Part shown: piece by piece, positions 17,807-27,163 of the stretch | Layout: each line of letters opens with the position of its first letter | Numbering within the stretch: position 1 is the first letter of the stretch | Assembly (NCBI GenBank): GCA_963767685.1 | Contig: CAVYEZ010000018.1 | Span: forward strand, 558,001 to 622,000 | Direction of reading: 5' to 3' | Source of the DNA: Trebonia sp963767685 | GTDB lineage: Bacteria > Actinomycetota > Actinomycetes > Streptosporangiales > Streptosporangiaceae | Length of the DNA stretch: 64,000 nucleotides | The notes under the pieces: model-generated | Databases searched by the model: none | What the model was told of the DNA's origin: nothing | What the model saw: only the letters and a program-made list of their open reading frames with translations | Translations under genes and position numbers: made by a program

Positions 17807-18718
17807 ATGGCAGCACAGCTTCGCGCGGTCCGGGCGCGGATCCGGGCGGTCAAGTCGATCGCCAAGATCACCCGCGCCCAGGAGCTGATCGCGTCGTCGC
17901 GGATCGTCCGGGCGCAGCAGCGCATGCGGGCGGCCGAGCCGTACGCGCGCGAGCTCACGACAGCCGTGGAGGCTGTCGTGAGCCGCTCGACGACGATCAG
18001 CCACCCTATGATCACCGAGCCCGAGTCCACGACCAGTGCCGCGGTGCTCGTCCTCACGAGCGACGGCGGGTTCGCCGGCGCCTACAACGCCAACGTGCTG
18101 CGCGAGGCCAGCAGGCTTCGGCAGCGCAACACCGACGACGGCGTCAAGACGGTTAACTACGTCGCGGGCCGCAAGGGCATCGGCTGGCACCGGTTCCGCG
18201 ACCTCGAGATGGTGGAGCAGTGGTCCGGGTTCTCCGCCCAGCCAACCTACGCCGACGCCGAGCGGCTGGCCACGGCCGTGCTCGACGCCTTCGAGAGGGA
18301 CACGAAGGACGGCGGGGTCGACGAGATCTACCTGGTCTCCACCGAGTTCGTCTCGATGCTGACGCAGCGGCCGGTGGTCCGGCGGCTACTGCCGATGGAG
18401 ATCGAGGAGCGGGAGGGCGAGCGGCCCGGCGGCGCGCTGCCCTCGTATGAATTCGAGCCGTCCACGGACGTTGTCCTCGACGCGCTGCTGCCGCAGTACG
18501 TAGCCAGCCGGATCTACTACGCCATGCTTGAGGCGGCGGCCTCCGAGCTGGCCGCGCGGCGGCGGGCGATGAAGGCCGCGACGGACAACGCCAACGACCT
18601 CATCGAGCGGCTGACCCGGGAAGCGAACAATGCCCGGCAGGCCGAGATCACCCAGGAAATCAGCGAAATCGTCGGCGGGTCAAACGCGCTCGCTGAAGCG
18701 AACGCAGGGAGTGAGTAA
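17807..18718 (+). CDS. atpG: F0F1 ATP synthase subunit gamma
   Basis: Central rotor shaft, 303 residues. The N-terminal helix AVRARIRAVKSIAKITRAQE and the C-terminal AMKAATDNANDLIERLTREA form the coiled coil inside F1. Five bases separate it from atpA. Confidence 0.96.
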   Translation: MAAQLRAVRARIRAVKSIAKITRAQELIASSRIVRAQQRMRAAEPYARELTTAVEAVVSRSTTISHPMITEPESTTSAAVLVLTSDGGFAGAYNANVLREASRLRQRNTDDGVKTVNYVAGRKGIGWHRFRDLEMVEQWSGFSAQPTYADAERLATAVLDAFERDTKDGGVDEIYLVSTEFVSMLTQRPVVRRLLPMEIEEREGERPGGALPSYEFEPSTDVVLDALLPQYVASRIYYAMLEAAASELAARRRAMKAATDNANDLIERLTREANNARQAEITQEISEIVGGSNALAEANAGSE

Positions 18719-18724
18719 CCAATC

Positions 18725-20176
18725 ATGACCGCGCCAGTGAGTGACCTAGCAGAAAACGAGACCGCGACCAGCACCGGTCGTGTCGCCCGGGTCATCGGCC
18801 CGGTCGTCGACGTCGAGTTCCCGGCTGAAGCGATGCCGGAGATCTACTTCGCGCTGCACGTAGACATCACCTACGGCGGCGAGACGCACACCCTGACCCT
18901 CGAGGTCGAGCAGCACATCGGCGACAACATGGTCCGGGCGATCTCGCTCGAGCCGACCGATGGCCTGGTCCGCGGCGCCGAGGTAATCTCCACCGGCGCC
19001 CCGATCTCCGTGCCCGTGGGCGACGTGACCAAGGGCCACGTGTTCAACGTCCTCGGCGACCCGCTCGACGTGCCGAAGTCGTCCCTGGACATCACCGAGC
19101 GGTGGCCGATCCACCGCCTGGCCCCGCCGCTCGACCAGCTCGAGTCCAAGACCGAGATGTTCGTCACCGGCATCAAGGTCATCGACCTGCTCACCCCGTA
19201 CGTGCGCGGCGGGAAGATCGGCCTGTTCGGCGGCGCGGGCGTGGGCAAGACCGTCCTCATCCAGGAAATGATCCGCCGGGTCGCCAAGAACTTCGGCGGC
19301 GTCTCCTGCTTCGCCGGCGTGGGCGAGCGGACCCGCGAGGGCAACGACCTCTTCCTTGAGATGACCGAGTCCGGCGTCATCGACGACACCGCGCTGGTGT
19401 TCGGCCAGATGGACGAGCCGCCGGGCACCCGGCTCCGGGTCGCCCTGTCCGCCCTGACGATGGCGGAGTACTTCCGCGACGTGCAGAAGCAGGACGTGCT
19501 GCTGTTCATCGACAACATCTTCCGGTTCACCCAGGCGGGCTCCGAGGTCTCCACGCTGCTCGGCCGCATGCCGTCCGCCGTGGGTTACCAGCCGACCCTG
19601 GCCGACGAGATGGGCCAGCTCCAGGAGCGGATCACCTCGACCCGTGGTCACTCGATCACCTCGATGCAGGCGATCTACGTGCCCGCCGACGACATCACCG
19701 ACCCGGCCCCGCACACGGTGTTCGCCCACCTCGACGCGACGACCACGCTGTCCAGGGCGATCACGGAGAAGGGCATCTACCCGGCGGTGGACCCGCTCGA
19801 CTCCACCTCGCGGATCCTGGATGCCCGGTACATCGGCCAGGAGCACTACAACGTGGCCCGGACCGTCCAGCAGATCCTCCAGCGGTACAAGGAGCTGCAG
19901 GACATCATCGCGATCCTCGGCATCGACGAGCTGTCCCAGGACGACCAGATCACGGTCCAGCGGGCCCGGCGCATCGAGCGGTTCCTGTCCCAGCCGATGT
20001 ACGTGGCCGAGCAGTTCACCGGCCAGGCGGGCGTGTTCACGCCGCTTGAGGAGACCGTCGCCTCGTTCAAGGCGGTCACCGAGGGCAAGTACGACAACCT
20101 TCCTGAGCAGGCCTTCTACATGGTCGGCGGCATCGAGGACGTCGAGCGCAAGGCCAAGGAGCTGGAGCGCTCGTGA
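18725..20176 (+). CDS. atpD: F0F1 ATP synthase subunit beta
   Basis: Catalytic subunit, 483 residues. Walker A is GGAGVGKT (169-176); VGERTREGNDL carries the catalytic Glu; ALVFGQMDEPPGTR is the family signature, and the DELSEED-type loop is present as IDELSQDD. The last codons overlap the atpC GTG by four bases (GTGA). Confidence 0.98.
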   Translation: MTAPVSDLAENETATSTGRVARVIGPVVDVEFPAEAMPEIYFALHVDITYGGETHTLTLEVEQHIGDNMVRAISLEPTDGLVRGAEVISTGAPISVPVGDVTKGHVFNVLGDPLDVPKSSLDITERWPIHRLAPPLDQLESKTEMFVTGIKVIDLLTPYVRGGKIGLFGGAGVGKTVLIQEMIRRVAKNFGGVSCFAGVGERTREGNDLFLEMTESGVIDDTALVFGQMDEPPGTRLRVALSALTMAEYFRDVQKQDVLLFIDNIFRFTQAGSEVSTLLGRMPSAVGYQPTLADEMGQLQERITSTRGHSITSMQAIYVPADDITDPAPHTVFAHLDATTTLSRAITEKGIYPAVDPLDSTSRILDARYIGQEHYNVARTVQQILQRYKELQDIIAILGIDELSQDDQITVQRARRIERFLSQPMYVAEQFTGQAGVFTPLEETVASFKAVTEGKYDNLPEQAFYMVGGIEDVERKAKELERS

Positions 20177-20586
20177 CCCTTCACGTGGAGCTGCTGATGC
20201 CGGACCGCTCCCTCTGGTCCGGCGAGGCAGGCATGGTCATCGCGAAGACGATCGACGGTGACATCGGCATCCTGAGCGGGCGGGCGCCGGTGTTCGGCAT
20301 CCTCTCGCCTGGCAGCCTGGTTCGCATCCAGCCGGAGGCGGGCGGCGAGGACGGGTCGGGCGACGAGGTCAGGGCCGCGGTCAGGGACGGGTTCCTGTCC
20401 GTGACCAACGACCGGGTGTCGATCCTCACCTCGGTCGGGCTGCTCGCGGACGACGTGGAAGTGTCTGAGGCCCGGGCCGACCTGGACACCGCCTCCACCG
20501 AGGCGGGCTCGACGGCCGCAGCCGAGGAGTCGGTCGAGGTCAGATACGCGCGCGCCCGGCTGCGGGCCGCGGGCGAGCAGGCCTGA
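20173..20586 (+). CDS. atpC: F0F1 ATP synthase subunit epsilon
   Basis: 137-residue rotor subunit. The N-terminal beta-sandwich is clear (MTLHVELLMPDRSLWSGEAG, GDIGILSGRAPVFGILSPG). The C-terminal helical arm is short and acidic/Ala-rich. The GTG start overlaps the atpD stop. Last gene of the operon. Confidence 0.94.
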   Translation: MTLHVELLMPDRSLWSGEAGMVIAKTIDGDIGILSGRAPVFGILSPGSLVRIQPEAGGEDGSGDEVRAAVRDGFLSVTNDRVSILTSVGLLADDVEVSEARADLDTASTEAGSTAAAEESVEVRYARARLRAAGEQA

Positions 20587-20622
20587 GTCCGGCCAGGTTA
20601 GGGTTCTGGCGGAGCGGCGGCG

Positions 20623-21090
20623 GTGGGGGGAGCGCTAACGGACGCGGTTTGGATTTTCGCTGTCGTCCTCGCGCTGATCGTCCTCGCCGCCGTCGCCCTC
20701 GCGTCCCGTCGCTACCTCCTAGAGCGCAGCGGCGGGACCGTCGACTGCGCGCTGCGCTGGCCCGCCGGCGCCTGGCGGCTCGGCGTCCTCGCCTACCAGC
20801 ACGACTCACTGCGCTGGTACGGCGCGCTGGGCGTGTTGCTCCGCCCAGAGTACGTCTTCCACCGGCGCGCGCTCAGCGTGATCTCCCGGCGCCCGGCGGA
20901 GCCATCGGAAGTGGTCGCCCTCGGCTCGGACCGAATCGTCGTCTCGGTCGCCGTCAAGCCGCAAGCGGACGACGCCGCTTCCCCGCCCGGCGAGCAGGTC
21001 GAACTGGCGATGACCGACCAGGCCCTGACGGGTTTTCTGGCCTGGCTGGAGGCTTCCCCGCCGGGTTCCCACCTCGGCGACTTTTCCTGA
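20623..21090 (+). CDS. DUF2550 family membrane protein
   Basis: 155 residues: one N-terminal membrane helix (WIFAVVLALIVLAAVALASR), then a soluble domain with GTVDCALRW, WRLGVLAYQHDSLRWY and VFHRRALSVISRR, which match the DUF2550 pattern known just downstream of atpC in actinobacteria (Rv1312). GTG start 36 bp behind atpC, probably the same transcript. Molecular role unknown. Confidence 0.85.
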   Translation: MGGALTDAVWIFAVVLALIVLAAVALASRRYLLERSGGTVDCALRWPAGAWRLGVLAYQHDSLRWYGALGVLLRPEYVFHRRALSVISRRPAEPSEVVALGSDRIVVSVAVKPQADDAASPPGEQVELAMTDQALTGFLAWLEASPPGSHLGDFS

Positions 21091-21249
21091 GGTTGGTTTC
21101 TTCAAGATCAAAACCGCTGTTAGCTGCCGGTCGCGGTGGGCGGGGGGAATCGCCGCGCGCTCGGAAATGCCGGCAGCGCTGGCCGCGCAACCACGCCGCG
21201 CCGAGAACGCCGCGCCGCCCAGGCCGCGCCAGGTCCCGAAGCCGTCGGC

Positions 21250-21858
21250 TCAGCGGTCACCGCCGGGTCGCCACAGTACGTCCCCGGATGCGCCGTTAGC
21301 CGCCCGGGCGAGGATAAACAACAGGTCGGACAGCCGGTTCAGGTACTTGGCCGGCCAGGCGCTGATGGTGTCGCCGTGCGCGGTCACCGCGGACCACGCC
21401 GTGCGCTCCGCCCGTCGCGTGACCGCCCGCGCCGCGTGCAGCAGGGCGGACCCGGGGGTGCCGCCCGGCAGCACGAATGACCGCAAGGTCGGCAAGGAAG
21501 CGTTGTACAAGTCGCACGCTGCCTCCAAGCCCGTTACGTAGCTAGCGTCGATCCGTAGCTGCGGGTACTCAGGCGGCGTCGACGGCAGGGGAGTGGCCAG
21601 GTCGGCGCCGCAGTCGAAGAGTTCGTTCTGGATCCGCCGCAGCAGGGTAACCATGTCATCCGGCAGGCCACCGAGGGTGATCGCCACGCCAAGCGCGCAG
21701 TTGGCCTCGTCGGTGTCGGCGTAGGCGGCCAGCCGGGGGTCAGCCTTCGTTACCCGGGTGCCGTCGGCCAGGCCGGTGCTGCCGTCGTCGCCGGTGCGCG
21801 TGTAGATCCTGGAGAGCACGACCGGGGTGTCGCGGCTGTCGTCCGTCATACCGAACAC
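21250..21858 (-). CDS. Cob(I)alamin adenosyltransferase, PduO type
   Basis: Transfers adenosyl from ATP to cob(I)alamin, making coenzyme B12. The N-terminal SRIYTRTGDDGSTGL is the ATP-binding motif; VLPGGTPGSALLHAARAVTR and the late YLNRLSDLLFILAR are also family hallmarks. 202 residues; ATG 21849 is an alternative start. This position behind DUF2550 is conserved (Rv1314c). The product would serve the B12-dependent mutase encoded at 36471. Confidence 0.93.
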   Translation of the reverse strand: MFGMTDDSRDTPVVLSRIYTRTGDDGSTGLADGTRVTKADPRLAAYADTDEANCALGVAITLGGLPDDMVTLLRRIQNELFDCGADLATPLPSTPPEYPQLRIDASYVTGLEAACDLYNASLPTLRSFVLPGGTPGSALLHAARAVTRRAERTAWSAVTAHGDTISAWPAKYLNRLSDLLFILARAANGASGDVLWRPGGDR

Positions 21859-21980
21859 CGTAGTGCAGTCACTCTAAGTAGTTGCCCGATCAAGGTGATC
21901 AAGGCGTCTACCTGGGTAGAGAACCCAACGTATAAATAAGAGGCTGTGAAAGTGACACTTGGTAGTCACACGCGCCAACT

Positions 21981-22019
21981 CCAAGGTCCGGCGGTTCTCG
22001 GGGGCCCGCCGGACCTTGG
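21981..22019 (+). terminator. 14-bp hairpin with T run in the leader of the GMC gene
   Basis: Arms CCAAGGTCCGGCGG and CCGCCGGACCTTGG are exact complements, followed by TTT. A smaller GTGAC/GTCAC hairpin lies just before it (about 21951-21968). The gene to the left reads away from this point, so this is not the end of a known gene; it stands 42 bp before the GMC start and could be a leader attenuator. Confidence 0.6.
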
Positions 22020-22061
22020 TTTGCCCAGGTTGCGACCTGGTTTTGCCGATAAGGTAACCGT

Positions 22062-23699
22062 GTGTTCGACTACGTGATCGTGGGCGGCGGGGTCGCGGGC
22101 TGCGTGCTGGCCGCCAGGCTCGCCGAAGACCCGGGCACCCGGGTGCTGCTCCTTGAGGCGGGGCCGGACGTGGGCGCCGTCGAGGAGGTTCGCGTCCCCG
22201 CGGCCTACAGTCGGCTTTTCCGCACCCAGTACGACTGGAATTACGTCACGGTCCCGCAGGAGCGGGCCGGCGCCCGCCCGGTCTACTGGCCGCGCGGCAA
22301 GGCGCTCGGCGGCTCGTCCACGATCAACGCGATGACCTACGTACGCGGCCACCGCGATGACTACGACGCCTGGCGGAGCACCTACGGCTGCGCCGGGTGG
22401 AGCTACAACGACCTGTTCCCGTACTTCCGTCGCGCCGAGGACAACTCCCGGGGCGCGAGTCAGTACCACGGCGCGGGCGGCCCGTTGCCCGTTCAGGACC
22501 TGCGGCACAAGTCCGAGCACGCCCAGCTGTTTATCGAGGCGGCGATCAGGCGCGGCGCCCTCGCGAACGACGACTTCAACGGCGCGCAGCTCGACGGCGT
22601 GGGGTTCTACCAGGTCACGCAGCGCGACGGCGTGCGCTGCAGCGTCGCCGACGCCTACCTGGCGAGCAAGCCGCAGAACCTGACGGTCACCACCAGCGCG
22701 GTCGCCACCGGTCTCCTCATCGAGGGCGGCCGCGCCGCCGGCGTGACCTATCGCTGCCAGGGCCGGGAGGAGACGGCCCGCGCGGGGGCCGAGGTCATCC
22801 TCGCCGCGGGCGCGGTGGGGACGCCGCAGCTGCTGATGCTGTCCGGCATCGGGCCCGCCGACCACCTGCGGGAGGTCGGCATCTACGTGTTCGCCGACGT
22901 GCCCGCCGTGGGCGCGAACCTGATGGATCACCAGGCCGTGCCCGTGCTCTGGTCTACCCCGCGGGTGAAGGGCCTGTGGGAGTCCACCAGGAACCGCGAC
23001 CTGGCCCGGTGGCGGATGACCCACAAGGGCCCGCTCACCTCTAATATCGCCGAGGCCGGCGGCTTCGCGCGCAGCGACCCGCGGCTGTCCGCGCCGGACC
23101 TGCAGTGGCACGTCCTCCCGGTGGCCTTCCGCGAGCAGGGCCTGACCGACCCGGCCCGGCGCGCGATGACCGTGCTCGTCACGCTGGTCGACGGGCAGAG
23201 CCGGGGCCGCCTCAAGCTCGCCTCCCGCGACCCCCGGCACCGCCCGCTGATCGACCCCGACTACCTGTCCGACGTCCGCGACCTCAACGCGCTCGCGGTC
23301 GGCGTGCGGATGGCGCGCGACTACGGGACCGCGGCGCCGCTGTCGAAGATCTGCGCCGAGGAGCTCTCGCCGGGCGACGGTATCCACACCGACCACGAGA
23401 TGCGGGACTTCATCCGGAGCAGCGTGGTCACCGCCTACCACCCGGCCGGCACCTGCGCGATGGGCGGCGACGTGGCCCGCTCGGCGAGCGGCTACGACAG
23501 CGTGGTCGACCCGATGCTCCGCGTCCGCGGCCTGGCGGGCCTGCGCATCGTGGACGCCTCGGTGATGCCGACGCTGCCGCGCGGCGGCCTGCTCGCGCCG
23601 ACGATCGCGATCGCGGAACGCGCCGCCGACCTCATCGCCGGCCGGGCCCCGCTGGCCGCCCAGGACCCGGCGACCGCGGCCGCCCCCGCCGTCCCCTAG
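22062..23699 (+). CDS. GMC-family FAD oxidoreductase (choline dehydrogenase-like)
   Basis: 545-residue flavoprotein that would oxidise an alcohol. The FAD Rossmann motif is GGGVAG (8-13); GKALGGSSTINAM is GMC signature 1 and GAVGTPQLLMLSGIG is signature 2. The C-terminal active site has His460 in YHPAGTCAMG, but the second catalytic position, normally Asn or His just before APT, is Leu511 (GGLLAPTIAIAE). GTG start. The stop overlaps that of the aldehyde dehydrogenase on the other strand in a shared CTAG. The convergent pair could oxidise an alcohol to an acid in sequence, but the substrate is unknown. Confidence 0.88.
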   Translation: MFDYVIVGGGVAGCVLAARLAEDPGTRVLLLEAGPDVGAVEEVRVPAAYSRLFRTQYDWNYVTVPQERAGARPVYWPRGKALGGSSTINAMTYVRGHRDDYDAWRSTYGCAGWSYNDLFPYFRRAEDNSRGASQYHGAGGPLPVQDLRHKSEHAQLFIEAAIRRGALANDDFNGAQLDGVGFYQVTQRDGVRCSVADAYLASKPQNLTVTTSAVATGLLIEGGRAAGVTYRCQGREETARAGAEVILAAGAVGTPQLLMLSGIGPADHLREVGIYVFADVPAVGANLMDHQAVPVLWSTPRVKGLWESTRNRDLARWRMTHKGPLTSNIAEAGGFARSDPRLSAPDLQWHVLPVAFREQGLTDPARRAMTVLVTLVDGQSRGRLKLASRDPRHRPLIDPDYLSDVRDLNALAVGVRMARDYGTAAPLSKICAEELSPGDGIHTDHEMRDFIRSSVVTAYHPAGTCAMGGDVARSASGYDSVVDPMLRVRGLAGLRIVDASVMPTLPRGGLLAPTIAIAERAADLIAGRAPLAAQDPATAAAPAVP

Positions 23700-25255
23700 C
23701 CCGTGGGGCGCTTCTTCGGCTGGTAGAGGCGGCCGTGCAGGACCGTGACCAGCTTGACGATCCGCTCCATGTCGGTCGACGTCCGCTGGAAGGTGGTGGT
23801 CCGCACCACCGGCTTCATCCACTGCCGGGTGATCGCCTTGGCCCGGGAGAACTCCCGCAGCCCGTCGGCGCCGTGAATCCGGCCGAACCCGGACTCGCCG
23901 ACCCCGCCGAACGGCAGCGCGGGCACCGCCGCGAACGAGATCACCGAGTTCACCGAGGTCATTCCCGACCGCAGCGCCCGGGCAACCCGCATGCCCGCCT
24001 TCCGCCGCCTGGTGAACACCGCCGAGCCGAGCGCGTAGGACGAGGCGTTGGCGAGCCGCACGGCGTCCGCGAGCGAGGCCACCGGCGTGACGGTCACGAC
24101 CGGCCCGAACGTCTCCTCGCGCACCGCAGTGCTTTCCTCGGGCACGTCGACGAGGACGACCGGGGACACGTACGGCGGGTGGACCGCGTCGAGGCCGCCG
24201 TAGGCCGGCCGGCCGCCGCGCGCGACCGCGTCGGCCAGGTGCCGCTCCACGACGTCGACCTGCCCGTCGAGCGTCATGGGGCCGTAGGCGGCGGCCGCGT
24301 CGTCTCCGGGCCGCAGCCGGGAGACTCGTTCACCGAGCTTCTCGAGGAACGAGTGGTACACGCCCTCCACGACGTACACGCGCTCGACGCCCACGCAGGT
24401 CTGCCCGGCGTTAGACATCGCCCCCCAGGCCGCGGCGTCGGCCGCCGCGTCCAGGTCCGCGTCGGCGTCGACGAGCAGCGCGTCCTTGCCCCCGCACTCC
24501 GCGAGCACCGGCGTCAGGGTCTCCGCGGCGGCCGTGAGCACCTTCCGCGCGGTGGCGGCGGACCCGGTGAACGCGAGCTTGTCCACCCCGGACTTGGCCA
24601 GCTCGGCCCCGGTCGCGCCGCGCCCGGTGACGAGCTGCAGCACCGGCTCGGAGTCGCCGAACACCTCGGAGAGCACCTCGGTGAACGACTGCACCAGCCA
24701 CTGCCCGACGCCGGTAGTGAGGTCGGAAGGCTTGAACACGACCGCGTTTCCCGCGGCGAGCGCGTAGCCGATCGACCCCATCGGGGTGAACACGGGATAG
24801 TTCCACGGCCCGATGACGCCGATCACGCCGAGCGGCTGGTACTCCACCGAGGCGGCCTGGTTGAGCATGGCGATGCCGGGCGAGACCCGCCGCGGCCGCA
24901 GCACCGAGGCGGCGTGCCGCGCCGCCCAGTCCAGGTGCAGGATCGTGTTGACGATCTCCAGCGTCGCGTCGTCGAGCGGCTTGCCCGTCTCGTCGTGCAC
25001 GAGCTGCGCGAGCCGTCCCATGTACCGGGTGAGGTGCGACTTCCAGGCGAGCAGCCGCAGCCGCCGCTCCGCGAACGAGAGCCCGCCCCACCAGGCCGCC
25101 GCCGTCCGCGCCCGGCGCACGGCGAGGCCGACCTCCCGCTGCCCGTCGATCCCGTACGTCGCGAGCACCTCGCCGGTCGCCGGGTTGACCGACTCGAACG
25201 TCTCCCGCGACATGCCCCACGCCGGAACGGCGGGTGAAACCGCATGACCTGCCAT
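23696..25255 (-). CDS. Aldehyde dehydrogenase (succinate-semialdehyde type)
   Basis: NAD(P)-dependent oxidation of an aldehyde to its acid. 519 residues from ATG 25255; ATG 25213 (MSRETFES) is an alternative. The cofactor-binding PLGVIGVIGPWNYP, the catalytic Glu in LAECGGKDAL and the nucleophile Cys in NAGQTCVGVE are present, as are the EETFGPVV and LPFGGVGESGFGR segments. The N-terminal ESVNPATGEVLATY resembles the SSADH branch. The open frame continues far upstream on the minus strand, but that part is antisense to the next gene and is not coding. Confidence 0.9.
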   Translation of the reverse strand: MAGHAVSPAVPAWGMSRETFESVNPATGEVLATYGIDGQREVGLAVRRARTAAAWWGGLSFAERRLRLLAWKSHLTRYMGRLAQLVHDETGKPLDDATLEIVNTILHLDWAARHAASVLRPRRVSPGIAMLNQAASVEYQPLGVIGVIGPWNYPVFTPMGSIGYALAAGNAVVFKPSDLTTGVGQWLVQSFTEVLSEVFGDSEPVLQLVTGRGATGAELAKSGVDKLAFTGSAATARKVLTAAAETLTPVLAECGGKDALLVDADADLDAAADAAAWGAMSNAGQTCVGVERVYVVEGVYHSFLEKLGERVSRLRPGDDAAAAYGPMTLDGQVDVVERHLADAVARGGRPAYGGLDAVHPPYVSPVVLVDVPEESTAVREETFGPVVTVTPVASLADAVRLANASSYALGSAVFTRRRKAGMRVARALRSGMTSVNSVISFAAVPALPFGGVGESGFGRIHGADGLREFSRAKAITRQWMKPVVRTTTFQRTSTDMERIVKLVTVLHGRLYQPKKRPTG

Positions 25256-25330
25256 GTAAGCAAGTAAACCATCGGAGAGCGGCCAGCAGCAGCCCCGATG
25301 CGGGCCCGTAACGCGGGTAACGTAGGCACC

Positions 25331-26035
25331 GTGCCCGTCCGCCCGTACACGATCGTGAGCTGCGCGATCTCCGTAGACGGCTACCTGGACGACGCGTCGC
25401 CCGACCGGCTGATCCTGTCCGGGCCCGAGGACCTGGACGAGGTCGACGAGCTGCGCGCCCGGGCCGACGCGATCCTGGTCGGCGCCGGCACGGTCCGCGC
25501 CGACAACCCGAGGCTGCTGATCCGCGACGAGCGGCGGGTGGCCGCCCGCGTGGCGGCCGGCCGGCCGCCGCACCCGCGCCGCGTCACGCTGACCGCCAGC
25601 GGCCGGCTCGACCCGGCGGCCCGCGTCTTCGCCGGCCCGGGCACCCCGCTCGTCTACGCGACCGCCGCCGCCGGGCCGTCGGCGCGGAAGAACCTGCGCG
25701 AGAGCGCCGTCGTCATCGACGCGGGCGCGGAGCTGTCCCTGGCCGCCGTCCTCGAAGACCTCTATTCCGAACGGCTGGTGGCGACTCTCCTCGTCGAAGG
25801 CGGCGCCCGGATCGTGCGCGACCTCCTGGCGGCCGGTCTCGTGGACGAGCTCCGCCTGGCGATCGCCCCGTTCTTCGTGGGCGACGAGCGCGCACCGCGA
25901 TTCGCCCTCCCGGCCCGCTACCCGCACGACGAGGGAAACCCGATGACCCTGGTCTCCGTCCGCCGGGTGGGCGGGGTGGCGGTCCACCACTACCGGCTGG
26001 GCGAACGGTTCAAATTACGGCAAGTCCCGTCATAA
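25331..26035 (+). CDS. RibD C-terminal-domain reductase (dihydrofolate reductase-like)
   Basis: NADPH-dependent reductase of the RibD C-domain type, acting on a pyrimidine or pteridine-like substrate. The start region VRPYTIVSCAISVDGYLDD, the AILVGAGTVRADNPRLL block and LLVEGGARIVRDLLAAGLVDEL are the conserved segments. GTG 25331 is chosen as the domain begins there; ATG 25298 would add 11 residues. There is no deaminase domain, so this is the stand-alone form (234 residues). Substrate not determined. Confidence 0.82.
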   Translation: MPVRPYTIVSCAISVDGYLDDASPDRLILSGPEDLDEVDELRARADAILVGAGTVRADNPRLLIRDERRVAARVAAGRPPHPRRVTLTASGRLDPAARVFAGPGTPLVYATAAAGPSARKNLRESAVVIDAGAELSLAAVLEDLYSERLVATLLVEGGARIVRDLLAAGLVDELRLAIAPFFVGDERAPRFALPARYPHDEGNPMTLVSVRRVGGVAVHHYRLGERFKLRQVPS

Positions 26036-26085
26036 CGCCGGGCGGTGCCGCTAGGTTGCGGCCCATGGGACTCTGCCATCGCGAC

Positions 26086-26778
26086 TCAGAAGAGCGTGCC
26101 CTCGCGCTCGATGCCGCGCATGGCGTCGTAGTCGAGGACCACGCAGCGGATGCCGCGATCCTCCGCCAGCGTGCGCGCCTGAAGCTTGATTGTCTGGGCG
26201 GCGAGCACGCCGTGCACCGGCGATAGGAGCGGGTCCCGGTTCAGCAGCTCCAGGTACCTGGTCAGCTGTTCCACCGCGTCGATTCCGGCCTGCCGCTTCA
26301 TCTCGACGGCGACGTGCTCGCCCGAGTCGTCGCGGCACATGATGTCGACCGGGCCGATTGGCGTGGGGTACTCGCGGCGGATGAGCCGCCAGCCGTCGCC
26401 GAGCAGGTGCAGCTGCTCGGCCAGCAGCTCCTGCAGGTGCGCCTCGACGCCGTCCTTGACCAGGCCGGGGTCGACGCCGAGCTCGACGGACGTGTCGGAG
26501 AGCGTCTCCTCGAGGGTGATCGTCAGCGTCTCGCCGGCCTTGTTGGTGACCGTCCACTTGCCCGGCTGCGCGGTGTCACCCGGCTCGGCGGGCTCCGCCG
26601 GGTGCTCCGTCAGCCGGCACGGCGGTGACATCCAGTTCAGCGGCTTGTAGGAGCCGCCGTCGGAATGGACCAGGACCGAGCCGTCGGCCTTCACGATCAG
26701 CAGCCGGAGGGCGGAAGGGAGATGGGCGGTGAGCCGGCCGTCGTAATCGACGCTGCACCGCGCGATGACGAGTCGCAC
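26086..26778 (-). CDS. nucS: Endonuclease NucS, mismatch-specific
   Basis: Cuts mismatched double-stranded DNA in the non-canonical mismatch repair of actinobacteria lacking MutS/MutL. 230 residues. The C-terminal RecB-like nuclease domain shows PIGPVDIMC and the VAVEMKR motif with catalytic Asp, Glu and Lys; the very C-terminus GTLF resembles the clamp-binding tail. The N-terminal DNA-binding domain has LPSALRLLIVKADGSVLVH. Convergent with the RibD-like gene. Also present in this neighbourhood in mycobacteria (Rv1321). Confidence 0.95.
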   Translation of the reverse strand: MRLVIARCSVDYDGRLTAHLPSALRLLIVKADGSVLVHSDGGSYKPLNWMSPPCRLTEHPAEPAEPGDTAQPGKWTVTNKAGETLTITLEETLSDTSVELGVDPGLVKDGVEAHLQELLAEQLHLLGDGWRLIRREYPTPIGPVDIMCRDDSGEHVAVEMKRQAGIDAVEQLTRYLELLNRDPLLSPVHGVLAAQTIKLQARTLAEDRGIRCVVLDYDAMRGIEREGTLF

Positions 26779-26868
26779 CTACGCACTGTATTGCGGACTA
26801 GCCGGTGCCGCCTGCGCGTTGCAACTAGCGACCAGTCCAAATCAGCCGCACCGATAGAGTTGACCGCC

Positions 26869-27141
26869 GTGAGCCCGCGCAAGACCAGGAAAGTCCCTCC
26901 GGCCGCGCCGTCCGCGCCGCTCGGTCCAGAACGGATCGAGGACTGGCCGGACGGCGACTGGGTCGTGCGGCCGGTGCCCGGCGCGGCCGCCACCAAGCCG
27001 TACCGTTGCCCCGGCTGCGACCAGGAGCTCCACCCGGGCCTGGCGCACGTGGTGGTGTGGCCGACGCACTCGGGCGCGGCGGCGCGGCGGCACTGGCACA
27101 CGGTGTGCTGGCAGCGGCGAATGCACCGCAGGCCAGGATGA
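26869..27141 (+). CDS. Small Cys/His-containing protein of unknown function
   Basis: 90 residues from GTG 26869, divergent from nucS. A basic, Pro-rich N-terminus (SPRKTRKVPPAAP) is followed by DWPDGDWVVRP and a likely metal-binding part with CPGCDQEL, HVVVWP, HWHTVCW and a basic tail. The CxxC...H...H...C arrangement suggests a zinc site. I recall similar short proteins beside nucS in other actinomycetes; their role is not known to me. Confidence 0.7.
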   Translation: MSPRKTRKVPPAAPSAPLGPERIEDWPDGDWVVRPVPGAAATKPYRCPGCDQELHPGLAHVVVWPTHSGAAARRHWHTVCWQRRMHRRPG

Positions 27142-27163
27142 CAGCGAGACCAAGGACATCAAC

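Noticed and set aside
25256..25990. Long upstream extension of the minus-strand aldehyde dehydrogenase
   Set aside because: It is the antisense of the RibD-like gene and has no family match; long open antisense frames are usual at this GC content.
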